64,000 nt of DNA from Alistipes sp. (GCA_017451685.1 JAFTNV010000022.1:1-64000), one strand, 5' to 3'; shown: positions 52,314 to 61,217, counted from the stretch's first letter. A program made the numbers and translations. The notes: generated by a model not told the origin, from the sequence alone.

Positions 52314-54443
52314 TTAGAGGTTCTCGAGCGTATAGTCGACCATCTTCTGACGGATGTTAACCATATCGTTGGGTCGCATCGAGTGGTTCTGGTCAGGGTA
52401 TACCATCATATCGTACTGCTTGCCGGCACGATTCAGCGCGCGGCACATCTCCATGGTATTCTGGAAGTGCACGTTATCGTCTGCCGTGCCGTGGATAATC
52501 AACAGGCGCGTGTTGTTCGACAGGCGGTCGGCAAAGTTGATGGGCGAGTTATCGTCGTAGCCCGCGGGGTTATCCTGTGGCAGGCCGTTGTATATCTCCG
52601 TGTATATAGAGTCGTAGTAGCGCCACGATGTCACGGGAGCAACAGCAATAGCCATCTTAAAGAGACCATCGCCCTTGAGGGCACAGCCGAGGGCCATGAA
52701 GCCACCATACGACCAGCCATAGATGCCTATGCGCGAGGCGTCGACGAACGACTGCTTGCCAAGGTGACGCGCAAACGATATCTGATCCTGCACCTCCGCG
52801 TAACCGAGGTTGGCGTATGTCACCTTCTTGAAGTCCTCACCACGGAAGCCCGTACCACGAGCATCGCAACATGCTACGATATAGCCGTTACGTGCGAGGG
52901 TCTCCTCCCAGTCGGTGGTATAGCGGTTCTCGATCTGCTGCGAGCCGGGGCCCGAGTACTGCGTGATAAAGACGGGGTACTGCTTCGCGGGGTCGTAGTT
53001 CTTGGGGTAGACGAGGAAGTAGGTAAGCTCATCGCCACGCTCCGTGGTGAAGGTGTAGTAGTTGCGCTGGTAGGCGGGCTTCGCATCCGTCACCTTGCCG
53101 AGCATCAACGAGCGCACCTCCCTGCCCTTAGCATCGTATACGGCAGCCGTGGGATAGCAGTCCGTGGCCGAGTGCTCGGCAGCGAAGTACTTCATGTCAC
53201 CCGAGGGGTATACCCTCCAGTAGCCGGGCTTCGAGAGGAGGCATGTCTTCTTCTTACCATCGAGGCCTATAGAGTATAGGTGGCGCTCCATGGGCGACTG
53301 CTCGGTAGAGATATAGTAGAGCGTCTTCTTATTCTCCGAGAGGCCGACAAACTTGGTCACCTCCCACTCACCCTCGGTGATGGCATTGAGGCGGCCATTA
53401 GCCACAGAGTGCAGGTAGAGGTGGAACCACCCCGCCGTTGTCTCCTCGCGCACGATGAAACGATCCTCGTCGATGAAGGTGATGGTCTCGTTGCTCGGGC
53501 GCTCAACATAGCGCTCGTCCCTCTCCTCGTATATCACGCGCTCCGTGCCGTCGGTCTCAATCATCACAACCTCGAAGTGGTTCTGGAGGCGGTTGACGCG
53601 GTAAAAGTAGAGATTGCCCGCAGGCGTATAGTCGATGCGGGGGATATACTGGTCGGTCTCCTCGCCGAGGGGTATCTGGCGTGTCTCCTTAGTATAGAGG
53701 TTGTAGACGTGCATCGTCACGATAGAGTTCTCCTCGCCCGCCTTGGGATACTTGAAGCGGTAGGCCTCGTTGTAGAGGTTGGCATCGTAGCGCATCATCT
53801 CGAACTCCTTCACGCGGCTCTCGTCGAACTTGAGGTAGGCAATCTCGCGGCCATCGGGCGAGAAGGCATAGGCCTTCGTAAAGCCATACTCCTCCTCGTA
53901 CACCCAGTCGGTGGTGCCATTGATTATGTGGTTCCACTTGCCGTCGTCGGTGATGTTGTAAATCTCGTTTGTTGTGAGGTCGTAGACGAAGAGGTCGTTC
54001 TCGTAGCCCATGGCGAGGAACTTAGAGTCGGGCGAGAACGATATGTCGCGCACATCGTCAATCTTTATCGTCGAGCCATCGGGGCAGGCGATGTAGTAGT
54101 CCGAGGTGAACGAGTGGCGATATATCTCCTTGCGGGGTGAGGCGCCACCATCCCAAATCTCGTAGAGGGTCATCGTGCCATCGGGCGAGCGGTCAAACGA
54201 CATGATAACGCCACGGCCAGTGAATACCACCTCGCCATCGCCGGGCTTGGCATAGTCGTACATGACGACATTCTTGCCATCGAGCTCCATATACTGGTGC
54301 GTGCCCGCTACGGGTGTGAGCGATGCGGGCGAGATATACTGTGTCGGGGCAGTGCGTGCCTCAACCATCTCGAGGTAGCTCACCTGTGCCATGGCCATCG
54401 TCGCCACGATAAGGAGTGCTACGGTAGTTAATAGTTTTCTCAT
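52314..54443 (-). CDS. Prolyl peptidase of the S9/DPP-IV family
   Basis: 709 residues with a signal peptide ending near MAMAQ. An eight-bladed propeller (DPPIV_N) spans about 60-460. The hydrolase domain has the nucleophile in GIYGWSYGGFMAL, the Asp in IHGTADDNVHF and the His in PDQNHSM. The Glu pair needed to hold the peptide N-terminus is probably VYEEEYGF near 180. It would remove Xaa-Pro dipeptides from peptides in the periplasm. Confidence 0.93.
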   Translation of the reverse strand: MRKLLTTVALLIVATMAMAQVSYLEMVEARTAPTQYISPASLTPVAGTHQYMELDGKNVVMYDYAKPGDGEVVFTGRGVIMSFDRSPDGTMTLYEIWDGGASPRKEIYRHSFTSDYYIACPDGSTIKIDDVRDISFSPDSKFLAMGYENDLFVYDLTTNEIYNITDDGKWNHIINGTTDWVYEEEYGFTKAYAFSPDGREIAYLKFDESRVKEFEMMRYDANLYNEAYRFKYPKAGEENSIVTMHVYNLYTKETRQIPLGEETDQYIPRIDYTPAGNLYFYRVNRLQNHFEVVMIETDGTERVIYEERDERYVERPSNETITFIDEDRFIVREETTAGWFHLYLHSVANGRLNAITEGEWEVTKFVGLSENKKTLYYISTEQSPMERHLYSIGLDGKKKTCLLSKPGYWRVYPSGDMKYFAAEHSATDCYPTAAVYDAKGREVRSLMLGKVTDAKPAYQRNYYTFTTERGDELTYFLVYPKNYDPAKQYPVFITQYSGPGSQQIENRYTTDWEETLARNGYIVACCDARGTGFRGEDFKKVTYANLGYAEVQDQISFARHLGKQSFVDASRIGIYGWSYGGFMALGCALKGDGLFKMAIAVAPVTSWRYYDSIYTEIYNGLPQDNPAGYDDNSPINFADRLSNNTRLLIIHGTADDNVHFQNTMEMCRALNRAGKQYDMMVYPDQNHSMRPNDMVNIRQKMVDYTLENL

Positions 54444-54541
54444 TATTGCAAAGTTTTAAGTTATTATTAGCTAATTAATTAGTAATTTATATTTAGAGAT
54501 TTTAGGGAGTCTAATGAGTTTAGTGTTTTTATCTCCACACT

Positions 54542-54616
54542 CCCTAATTTCTCTAATTTCTCTAATTTCCCTAATCTCCCTAATCTCCCTAAATTCCCTA
54601 ATCCCCCTAATCTCCT
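54542..54616. repeat. 9-bp tandem repeat, about eight units
   Basis: Units of the form YCCTAATYT (CCCTAATTT, CTCTAATTT, CCCTAATCT) run in tandem. The complement occurs once upstream (AGAGATTTTAGGGAG near 54497). Confidence 0.8.
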
Positions 54617-54682
54617 TACTCAATAAAACAAGCCAGGCGCCAAACTAACCGACAAGACCCTCGGCCGATCTAAATGCTGGAT

Positions 54683-54783
54683 TGTTGTGGTAGTTTGAGG
54701 CTGGTCGCAGGGAGAAAAAGCGGAGTTTACTTAAAGTAAATGAGCATTTTTCTCGCAAGCCAGGCGCCAAACTAACCAACAAG
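54683..54783 (-). repeat. Palindromic element N, with duplicated right arm
   Basis: GGTAGTTTG (left) pairs with CAAACTAACC (right) and the centre GAGAAAAAGC..TTTACTT/AAAGTAAA..GCATTTTTCTC closes a hairpin. The right arm, about 26 bases from AGCCAGGCGCC, also occurs as a direct repeat at 54631-54656 with one change. It has no GTAC apex. Confidence 0.7.
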
Positions 54784-54790
54784 ACAGCGT

Positions 54791-55471
54791 TTAGATATCG
54801 TCGATGGAGAAGTCATAACTTAGCCTCTTACCCGTCGTAAACTTCGAGTTGTCGAGCTTCGAGTTGAACTGGTCGACAGTGACACGTATGTTTTCCTCGT
54901 AGGGCGGCATCAGGAGGTCGAAGTTGAGAGCGTAGTTTATGGCTGTCTCGATGATGGCAACGAGAGCCTCGCGATCTATCTTCTTGGTGCCAAAGGCCAT
55001 GGGGCGCACAAGGGTCTGGCGCTTACCCTCAACCCAGAAGCACTTCTCGCGGTTGATGAAGATGCGGCCTATGAGGTAGCCCTCGTCGGCATTGCGGTTG
55101 TACTTCAGCGAGTCAGAGAGGAAGTTGTAGATATTGATAACACCCGTGTAGGAGTTCTCCCTATTCTGCTGAAGGTAGCTATTCTGCCAGATGATGTGGT
55201 TCGAGTCGAACTCGAAGACGTCGGTGTGCATCTGGAAGAGGAGGATGTCGCTGGCAACCTGCAACTGAGCCTCGAACTTACCACGGTCGCGGTACTCGAT
55301 GCGCACGCGGCGGTCGAGCTTGCCATCGAGCTCGTCGTCAATCTCCGAGGCCATCTCGAAGAGGGTCTCCTTGAGTTCGTTGAACGTAGCAAAGGTGTTG
55401 TCGAATATCTGCTGTTTGAGCGTCGACTTGCGGACAATGGCATCCAATATTTTCTCTCTTAACGTACTCAT
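54791..55471 (-). CDS. Conserved-looking protein of unknown function
   Basis: 226 residues, no signal peptide or membrane segment. The N-terminal 60 residues are helical and charged (LKQQIFDNTFATFNELKETLFEMASEIDDELD); the rest is mixed with SYTGVINIYNFLSD and KCFWVEGKRQTLVRPMAFG. No catalytic motif or named family is recognised. It follows the glucosaminidase gene by 15 bases on the same strand. Confidence 0.8.
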   Translation of the reverse strand: MSTLREKILDAIVRKSTLKQQIFDNTFATFNELKETLFEMASEIDDELDGKLDRRVRIEYRDRGKFEAQLQVASDILLFQMHTDVFEFDSNHIIWQNSYLQQNRENSYTGVINIYNFLSDSLKYNRNADEGYLIGRIFINREKCFWVEGKRQTLVRPMAFGTKKIDREALVAIIETAINYALNFDLLMPPYEENIRVTVDQFNSKLDNSKFTTGKRLSYDFSIDDI

Positions 55472-55486
55472 ATATCGTTGTGTTAA

Positions 55487-56605
55487 TTATCGTAGTCGTA
55501 TGGTCTGGCCATCCATGAGCGTGGCCGTGGGGCGTATCTTATTGAGCTTCGACAGCTGCGTGAGGCGTATGCCGTATATCTGCGAGATGAGGTGCAGGGT
55601 CTCGCCCTCGACAACCCTATGGAACATGCCCTCGCCATTCCAACGTGCCGCCTTACGCTCGATGTAGAGCACATCGCCATCCTCGGGCTGCGTGCGGTTC
55701 TCCACGTCGTTGAACTTACGCAGCGTCGCGGGCGACACCTCGAAGAGCTCGCCTATACGCTCGTAGGTATCACCCCTCTTGGTGATGATGTAGTGCGCGC
55801 CATTTGTGCGGAAGACATTGTAGCCGAAGTGCGAGTTTATCGACACGCGGAAGTTATTCGGGTCGATGCCACGGTCGGCATACGCCGTGGTGATGTCGCG
55901 CGGCATGTCGGGCACCGCAGCATCAGCGACACTATCCGCGGGCTCTAGCGTAGGCTCGCTCGGCGGCGTGATGGCCGTGTCGAGGCTCAACTTACCGGCA
56001 AGGAAGTCGTCGTAGAGCTTAAGGCCATCGGGGCGGTCGAGGAGGTATAGTTGGTAGCGCTCGATGACACCTATGAGGCGCTCGGCATAGTCGGGTGCTG
56101 TGGCATAGCCCGCCTGCTTAAGACCCTTAGCCCAGCTCTTATAGTCGTCCGTGGCGTAGGCAAAGAGGAAGTCGTAGCGGCTGCCACTGCATAGGAAGTC
56201 GGCATGGTCGGCAAAGGACTCCTCGGCAGTGTCGTATACGCGGAAGCAGTCGTCGGGGCGGTCGTCGGCATGCGTGATGGTCTTGCCCGTCCACGACCCC
56301 TTGCACTTTATGCAGAAGTGGTTATTAGCCACACGCGCGAGGTAGCCATTGCCGAAGCCCGACTCGAGGAAGGCCTGCCCCATGGTTATGCTCGCGGGGA
56401 TGCCGTAGACCTCCATGTTGTCTATGGCCGTAGCGCGCCACTTGTATATATACTCCTCGGGCGTGAGTTTCACCCACTCGTCGACAGGCTTCTCGGCCTT
56501 ATCTGGCTCAGGCTCATTCACCTGAGCATATACCGCGGGTGCCGCGACAACCATAGCCACAGCCACCAATGCCACTCTCAGTATACTATCTACCTTGATT
56601 CTCAT
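55487..56605 (-). CDS. Exported glucosaminidase (GH73) with LysM repeats
   Basis: 372 residues with a signal peptide ending near AVYAQ. The GH73 domain (about 45-195) has ASITMGQAFLESGFGNGYLA with the catalytic Glu, NNHFCIKCK and YDTAEESFADHADFL. Two LysM repeats lie at about 275-322 and 328-372 (ITKRGDTYERIGELF and RVVEGETLHLISQIYG). It cuts N-acetylglucosamine bonds in peptidoglycan and is held to it by LysM. Own promoter at 56628-56658. Confidence 0.9.
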   Translation of the reverse strand: MRIKVDSILRVALVAVAMVVAAPAVYAQVNEPEPDKAEKPVDEWVKLTPEEYIYKWRATAIDNMEVYGIPASITMGQAFLESGFGNGYLARVANNHFCIKCKGSWTGKTITHADDRPDDCFRVYDTAEESFADHADFLCSGSRYDFLFAYATDDYKSWAKGLKQAGYATAPDYAERLIGVIERYQLYLLDRPDGLKLYDDFLAGKLSLDTAITPPSEPTLEPADSVADAAVPDMPRDITTAYADRGIDPNNFRVSINSHFGYNVFRTNGAHYIITKRGDTYERIGELFEVSPATLRKFNDVENRTQPEDGDVLYIERKAARWNGEGMFHRVVEGETLHLISQIYGIRLTQLSKLNKIRPTATLMDGQTIRLR

Positions 56606-56627
56606 ATTGTATAAGCATAGTTTTTTG

Positions 56628-56658
56628 CAAATATACGAAAAAAAGTGAAAAAAGACAA
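56628..56658 (-). promoter_or_regulatory. Bacteroidota-type promoter for the glucosaminidase operon
   Basis: Minus strand: TTG, 20 bases, TATATTTG at 56628-56635, 22 bases before the start. Confidence 0.7.
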
Positions 56659-56731
56659 TACCGCGACTAAAAGAGATAAAAAAATACGCACCGATTGCTC
56701 GATGCGTATCATGTCATGCTTAGTCAAAGTA

Positions 56732-57316
56732 TTAGAACTCAACGACGGGAGCCACCTCGGCACCCTCCGCAGCCTCGAACATAGCCTTACGCTCGAAGCC
56801 AAACATCGAGGCGATAAGGTTTGTCGGGAAGCGACGAATCTTCACGTTATACTTCTTGACAGCCTCGTTATACTTCCTACGCTCGGTAGAGATACGGTTC
56901 TCCGTGCCCTCGAGCTGCGCTTGGAGGTCGCGGAAGTTGGTGCTCGCCTTAAGGTCGGGATAGCTCTCCGAGATGGCGATAAGACGACCAAGAGCCCTAC
57001 CCACCTCATCCTGCGCAGCCATCCAGCGCTCCATCTCCTCGGGCGTAGCCGTCGAGGGGTCTATGGTGATAGAGGTTGCAGCGCTACGTGCTGCCGTCAC
57101 AGACTCAAGGGTCTCGGCCTCATGCGCAGCGTAGCCCTTAACCGTATTTACGAGGTTGGGGATAAGGTCGCTACGACGCTGATATACGGTCTCCACATTT
57201 GCCCATGCCTCCTCGACAGTCGTCTCCTTCGACACAAGGCCGTTATAGGCGCTAATGGCCCACACGACGATGACGGCAACGATGCCGATAACAATCCACA
57301 TCTTCTTGTTTTTCAT
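56732..57316 (-). CDS. lemA: LemA family protein
   Basis: 194 residues. One N-terminal membrane segment at about 5-25 then a long helical domain with YNGLVSKETTVEEAWANVETVYQRRSDLIPNLVNTVKGYA, diagnostic of LemA. Function is not settled. It is paired with the TPM-domain gene, a common partner, 29 bases apart. Confidence 0.95.
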   Translation of the reverse strand: MKNKKMWIVIGIVAVIVVWAISAYNGLVSKETTVEEAWANVETVYQRRSDLIPNLVNTVKGYAAHEAETLESVTAARSAATSITIDPSTATPEEMERWMAAQDEVGRALGRLIAISESYPDLKASTNFRDLQAQLEGTENRISTERRKYNEAVKKYNVKIRRFPTNLIASMFGFERKAMFEAAEGAEVAPVVEF

Positions 57317-57345
57317 GCTTTTAATATTTTATTTGTTAGACATTT

Positions 57346-58245
57346 CTACCAGCGTGAGCCTCCGCCACCGCCACCAAACGAGCCGCCACCGAAGCCACCA
57401 CCAAACGAGCCTCCGCCACCGCCGAAGCCACCACCGCCCATGGGGAATATCCATATACCGCCACCACGACGCGGGCCTTGATGGTCGTTGCGCTGCGTGG
57501 TGCGCGTATGCTCCGAGTGACAGCTGTCGCAGACGAGGCGCTCGATGATAGCCGTAGCCGTCATCGTGCGCTCGACAACGCGCAACTTATGCTTGCCACA
57601 CGTGGGGCACTTCGTCTTCTTATACTCGTAGACAAGGAGTAACACGATGGGGAACAGTATGAAGCATACGGCAAGGATTATGGCCAGCATAGCACCCTCA
57701 TCGTCACCTTCGGCAACAGGAAGCTCGCCATCCGTGAAGAGTTTATCCACAGCGCGCATGCCCGCGACCATGCCCGCAGAGTAGTCGCCATCGCGAAAAT
57801 AGGGCAACATATAATCCTCCTGAATCCTCACGCACATAACATCGGGCAGCACGCCCTCGATGCCGTAGCCCGTGAAGAAGCGTATCTCGTGCATATCCTC
57901 CACCAGAAGCACACCGAGGCCGTTATCCAACTCGTCATCGCCCACGCCCCAGCGCTCAAAGAGCCTCTGGCCGAAGGTGAAGGGGTCGCGAGGCTCGATG
58001 TCGCGCACAGCGACGATGGCGACCTCCGCAATACCGCGCTCCTTGAGCGAGTAACACAGCGAGTCGAGCGTAGCAACAGCATCGCGAGAGAGGATGCCGT
58101 CGGGGTTCGACACGAAGCGCGTGCGGTCGTTAACCTGCACATTGGGCACATCACCAAGGCGGTAGGCACGTGCCATAGCCACGGTGGTCGTCATGCCAAG
58201 GAGCATGACAACAACAGCGACAACTCTTATAACTCTACCTTTCAT
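57346..58245 (-). CDS. TPM-domain (YgcG-like) membrane protein with Gly-rich tail
   Basis: About 299 residues from the ATG at 58245; the frame is open five codons more. A signal peptide ends near MARA; the TPM domain (about 35-165) has VSNPDGILSRDAVATLDSLC and NGLGVLLVEDMHEIRFFTGYGIEG. A membrane segment at about 200-220 is followed by a four-Cys zinc ribbon (CPTCGKHK and CDSCHSE) and a Gly/Ser/Phe-rich tail. It is usually found with LemA. Role unclear, perhaps membrane protein or envelope upkeep. Confidence 0.9.
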   Translation of the reverse strand: MKGRVIRVVAVVVMLLGMTTTVAMARAYRLGDVPNVQVNDRTRFVSNPDGILSRDAVATLDSLCYSLKERGIAEVAIVAVRDIEPRDPFTFGQRLFERWGVGDDELDNGLGVLLVEDMHEIRFFTGYGIEGVLPDVMCVRIQEDYMLPYFRDGDYSAGMVAGMRAVDKLFTDGELPVAEGDDEGAMLAIILAVCFILFPIVLLLVYEYKKTKCPTCGKHKLRVVERTMTATAIIERLVCDSCHSEHTRTTQRNDHQGPRRGGGIWIFPMGGGGFGGGGGSFGGGFGGGSFGGGGGGSRW

Positions 58246-58258
58246 ATTATATATAAAC

Positions 58259-58295
58259 ACGGGCGTGACCGAAATATTGTATCGGCAACGCCCGT
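58259..58295 (-). terminator. adk terminator hairpin
   Basis: ACGGGCGT/ACGCCCGT outer stem plus CCGA/TCGG inner stem. It lies just downstream of adk and upstream of the TPM gene. Confidence 0.7.
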
Positions 58296-58320
58296 AAGTC
58301 TACCTATCAATCACAAAAAG

Positions 58321-58893
58321 CTACTTCTTGGCATCGATAACCTCACACAGGCGCTCGAAGACCTCGTCCATGGTGCCGAGGCCGTTGATGTCGGCATACT
58401 TCTGCTGCTTCGCGTAGTGGTCAGCGACGATGGCCGTCTGTGCACGATACACCTCGATGCGGTTGCGGATGACATCCTCCGAGGCATCATCGGCACGTCC
58501 CGAGTCCTTACCACGGAGCAGTATGCGGCGCACAAGCTCATCCTCCGGAACATCCATATAGACCATAACATCGACCTTCGAGCCCATCTCATCGAGCATG
58601 GTATCGAAAATCTCGGCCTGCGCCGTAGTGCGGGGGAAGCCGTCAAAGATGCAACCCTTATCCGAGTGTGTACGCATATAGTCGCGCACCATCTCCACAA
58701 CGATAGAATCGGGAGCAAGCTCACCACGCGATATATAAGCCTCCATGCTCTTGCCGAGCTCCGTGCCACGCTTAATCTCCGACCTAATCACCTCACCCGT
58801 AGATATATGGTAGAGGTCGTAGTGCTCAGCAAGGCGCGTAGCCTGCGTTCCCTTACCACACCCCGGGGCTCCAAAAAGTATTATGTTTAACAT
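58321..58893 (-). CDS. adk: Adenylate kinase, short type
   Basis: 190 residues. P-loop GAPGCGKGTQA at 8-18, ISTGEVIRSEI, GCIFDGFPRTTAQAE and RADDASEDVIRNRI. It lacks the zinc lid, so it is the short form. It interconverts ATP, ADP and AMP. It shares a 116-bp divergent region with thiL. Confidence 0.95.
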   Translation of the reverse strand: MLNIILFGAPGCGKGTQATRLAEHYDLYHISTGEVIRSEIKRGTELGKSMEAYISRGELAPDSIVVEMVRDYMRTHSDKGCIFDGFPRTTAQAEIFDTMLDEMGSKVDVMVYMDVPEDELVRRILLRGKDSGRADDASEDVIRNRIEVYRAQTAIVADHYAKQQKYADINGLGTMDEVFERLCEVIDAKK

Positions 58894-58937
58894 TTTATTT
58901 AAGTTTTATGTTACGTGTCGTTGAAAAAAATTTGAGG

Positions 58938-58969
58938 CAAAGATATATTTTTTTTTGCAACTTTCCAAT
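58938..58969 (-). promoter_or_regulatory. Bacteroidota-type promoter for adk
   Basis: Minus strand: TTGG, 20 bases, TATCTTTG at 58938-58945. It overlaps the thiL promoter. Confidence 0.65.
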
Positions 58970-58985
58970 CAAAAAGGTACTTTTG
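58954..58985 (+). promoter_or_regulatory. Bacteroidota-type promoter for thiL
   Basis: TTTG at 58954-58957, 20 bases, TACTTTTG at 58978-58985, 24 bases before the start at 59010. Confidence 0.7.
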
Positions 58986-59009
58986 CAAAAAATTTATTTA
59001 TTAGCGATT

Positions 59010-60038
59010 ATGAACAGTAAACATACCACAGAGATAGCCTCGTTAGGCGAGTTTGGCCTTATCGACCGCCTCACAGCGCGCCTCGGGAAGCGTAACAGCA
59101 CAACGCTACGTGGCGCGGGCGACGATGCTGCCGTCATAGACCTCGGCGAGGAGGTCATGCTCCTTACGACCGACATGCTCACCGAGGGCATAGACTTCGA
59201 CCTGAGCTACTTCCCGCTCAAGCACCTCGGCTACAAGGCCATCGTCCGTGGCGTGAACGACATCCTGGCGATGAACGCACAACCCGAGCATGTTGTCGTC
59301 GCCCTCGGCGTATCGGCAAAGATATCGGTGGAGGCCCTCGACGAGCTATACGAGGGCATGGAGCACGCCTGCAACGAGCTTGGCGTAGACCTCGTAGGTG
59401 GCGACACCACAGCATCCCTAAACGGCCTCGTGATAACCATCTCGGCAACGGGACGCACAAAAAAGGAGGATGTGGTATACCGCAGTGGCGCCAAGGAGCA
59501 CGACCTTATATGTATAACATCGAACCTCGGTGCTGCATACATGGGTCTACATCTGTTGGAGCGCGAGAAGCGCGTATTGAAGGATGTTGAGAATCCCGAG
59601 CCTAAGTTCGAGGGTCACGAATATCTCTTGGAGCGCTACCTCAAGCCGCGCGCGCGTGTAAATGTCCTCGAGGCACTACGCGAGGAGGGCATACGTCCCA
59701 CAGCTATGATAGACCTCTCGGATGGATTAGCCTCAGACCTACGACAGATATGTCGCGCCTCGGAGTGTGGCGCACGCATATATCTCGAGCGCATACCCAT
59801 AGCTCGCCAGACGACGGAGCTTGCCGAGGAGATGCACATCGACCCCGTCATCGCAGCACTCAATGGCGGCGAGGATCACGAGTTATTATTCACCGTGCCA
59901 TTGGACAAGCAGGAGGCTGTGATGCGCTTAGGCCTCGTAGATGTCATCGGCCACATCACGCGCCCCGAGAGCGGCGTGATACTCGTAACACCCGATGGCG
60001 AGGGCATAGCACTCAAAGCACAAGCCTTTGATAGATAA
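59010..60038 (+). CDS. thiL: Thiamine-monophosphate kinase
   Basis: About 342 residues from the ATG at 59010; the frame is open to 58908 but the promoter lies inside that extension. Motifs: LRGAGDDAAVIDLG near 28-41, LLTTDMLTEGIDF, DILAMNAQPEH, GGDTTAS, and IDLSDGLASDL. It makes thiamine pyrophosphate from thiamine monophosphate. No other thiamine gene or TPP riboswitch is adjacent. Confidence 0.95.
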   Translation: MNSKHTTEIASLGEFGLIDRLTARLGKRNSTTLRGAGDDAAVIDLGEEVMLLTTDMLTEGIDFDLSYFPLKHLGYKAIVRGVNDILAMNAQPEHVVVALGVSAKISVEALDELYEGMEHACNELGVDLVGGDTTASLNGLVITISATGRTKKEDVVYRSGAKEHDLICITSNLGAAYMGLHLLEREKRVLKDVENPEPKFEGHEYLLERYLKPRARVNVLEALREEGIRPTAMIDLSDGLASDLRQICRASECGARIYLERIPIARQTTELAEEMHIDPVIAALNGGEDHELLFTVPLDKQEAVMRLGLVDVIGHITRPESGVILVTPDGEGIALKAQAFDR

Positions 60039-60090
60039 TGAGTAATGAGTAGTGAGTAGTGAGTAATTAAAAATTTACTAATTACTCATT
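60038..60090. repeat. Heptamer run forming a hairpin after thiL
   Basis: About five ARTGAGY units, then AATTAAAAATT and the reverse complement ATTACTCATTA, so the repeat pairs with itself. It may act as a terminator between convergent thiL and the DUF4837 gene. Confidence 0.6.
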
Positions 60091-60097
60091 ACCTTAA

Positions 60098-61084
60098 TTA
60101 TTTAAGCGTATAGAATAGGTGTTCAAGTTCTCGAAGGAGGTTACGCTGCGGATCCTCTGGAGCGTAGAGGGCAAACATGATGGTTAGAATCTTATCGTCA
60201 GCCTCGTCCACCGACGAGAAGCTAACGAAGGGGCCTCCCATAAAGTCGTTGTTCACCTCCCACCAGCCACGCAGCTCGACCCACTCTCTACCGCCACGCT
60301 CAACAGTAGTGGCATAGACAGGGGCTTGCTCACTGACACCGAGGTACGAGCCCACGGCTCCCTTGCTCGTAATCGACGACAGCTTATTATCGAGCGACAT
60401 CATCAGCCACTTCGGAGTCATATCCTCGGGGTTGGTATATACCGACTCGTAGGTAAAGATATACTGCGCCTTCGTTGGGTAATCACGCAGATACCACGTG
60501 AGGCTCTTATCTGCCGTCGTAGCCTTAAAGAAGCTCTGGGGGATAAGCATATCGAAGCCTGTCGTAGCCTTAAAGTCGGCCATAAGCTCCTCGGCAGGGC
60601 GCTGAGCATAGTAGCCATTACTCTTCTTACGCTCGCCATCCTCCAGCACCTCGCGTATAGCATCCGCAGCAGTCGTCACAAACGCTGTGGCCGAGGTCAC
60701 CGTGGGTGCCGTGATGATGACGACGGTCTGCGGGCGGGCATACACATTCTTCTCGACACTGAACGACGGCTCCGTGACGGCCGTATTTATGTTTATAACC
60801 AACAGGTTGCCATACATCATATCAATGTTCGACGCCTTGTCAGGGGCTACCTGCTTGACGATATTAAACAATCCCTGGGGGCGCGTGAGGCCCGGGGTGG
60901 GAGCCTCCAAGAGGTCGCACACGGCATACGATAGGTCGCCACGCCACGCCTCGTCCGAGCAGACGACAACGACATCGTAGTTCTCGCCGGCGGTATTCTT
61001 CGAGGGCGCATCGCTCTTAACGGTACAGCCACAAACCGCAAACGTCATGGCTGCAATAATAAAGGTGTAGATAAAGCGTTTCAT
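60098..61084 (-). CDS. DUF4837 family lipoprotein
   Basis: About 328 residues from the ATG at 61084. A lipoprotein signal ends at AVCGC near 17-20. The body has YDVVVVCSDEAWRGDLSYAVCDLL, QGLFNIVKQV and ERGGREWVELRGWWEVNNDFMGGPFVSFSSVD, matching DUF4837, a Bacteroidota family of unknown role. Probably anchored in the outer or inner membrane facing the periplasm. A -7 box TACCTTTG lies at 61144-61151. Confidence 0.82.
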   Translation of the reverse strand: MKRFIYTFIIAAMTFAVCGCTVKSDAPSKNTAGENYDVVVVCSDEAWRGDLSYAVCDLLEAPTPGLTRPQGLFNIVKQVAPDKASNIDMMYGNLLVININTAVTEPSFSVEKNVYARPQTVVIITAPTVTSATAFVTTAADAIREVLEDGERKKSNGYYAQRPAEELMADFKATTGFDMLIPQSFFKATTADKSLTWYLRDYPTKAQYIFTYESVYTNPEDMTPKWLMMSLDNKLSSITSKGAVGSYLGVSEQAPVYATTVERGGREWVELRGWWEVNNDFMGGPFVSFSSVDEADDKILTIMFALYAPEDPQRNLLRELEHLFYTLK

Positions 61085-61143
61085 AGTCATGATAGTTACA
61101 TTCGTTATGCCCAACATCGAGCAAACATTGAGCTATATACGTA

Positions 61144-61151
61144 CAAAGGTA
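61144..61151 (-). promoter_or_regulatory. -7 box for the DUF4837 gene
   Basis: TACCTTTG on the minus strand, 60 bases before the start. No clear -33. Confidence 0.5.
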
Positions 61152-61181
61152 GTGATATTTTTCTTTTTACGAAAAAAAAGT

Positions 61182-61189
61182 TACTTTTG
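61182..61189 (+). promoter_or_regulatory. -7 box for the deacetylase/ubiX operon
   Basis: TACTTTTG, 28 bases before the deacetylase start. No clear -33. Confidence 0.5.
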
Positions 61190-61217
61190 CACTCTGTAAC
61201 AAAAACGTAGCGCGAGA

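Larger units (their letters stand above)
54444..54790. other. Gene-free 347-bp region with 9-bp repeats and element N
   Basis: After an AT-rich stretch, a 9-bp repeat and palindromic element N fill this region. No gene is seen. Confidence 0.7.

Noticed and set aside
58908..59009. Longer thiL start
   Set aside because: The extension contains the thiL -33 and -7 boxes.
59010..60038. TPP riboswitch before thiL
   Set aside because: The leader is about 20 bases, too short for one.
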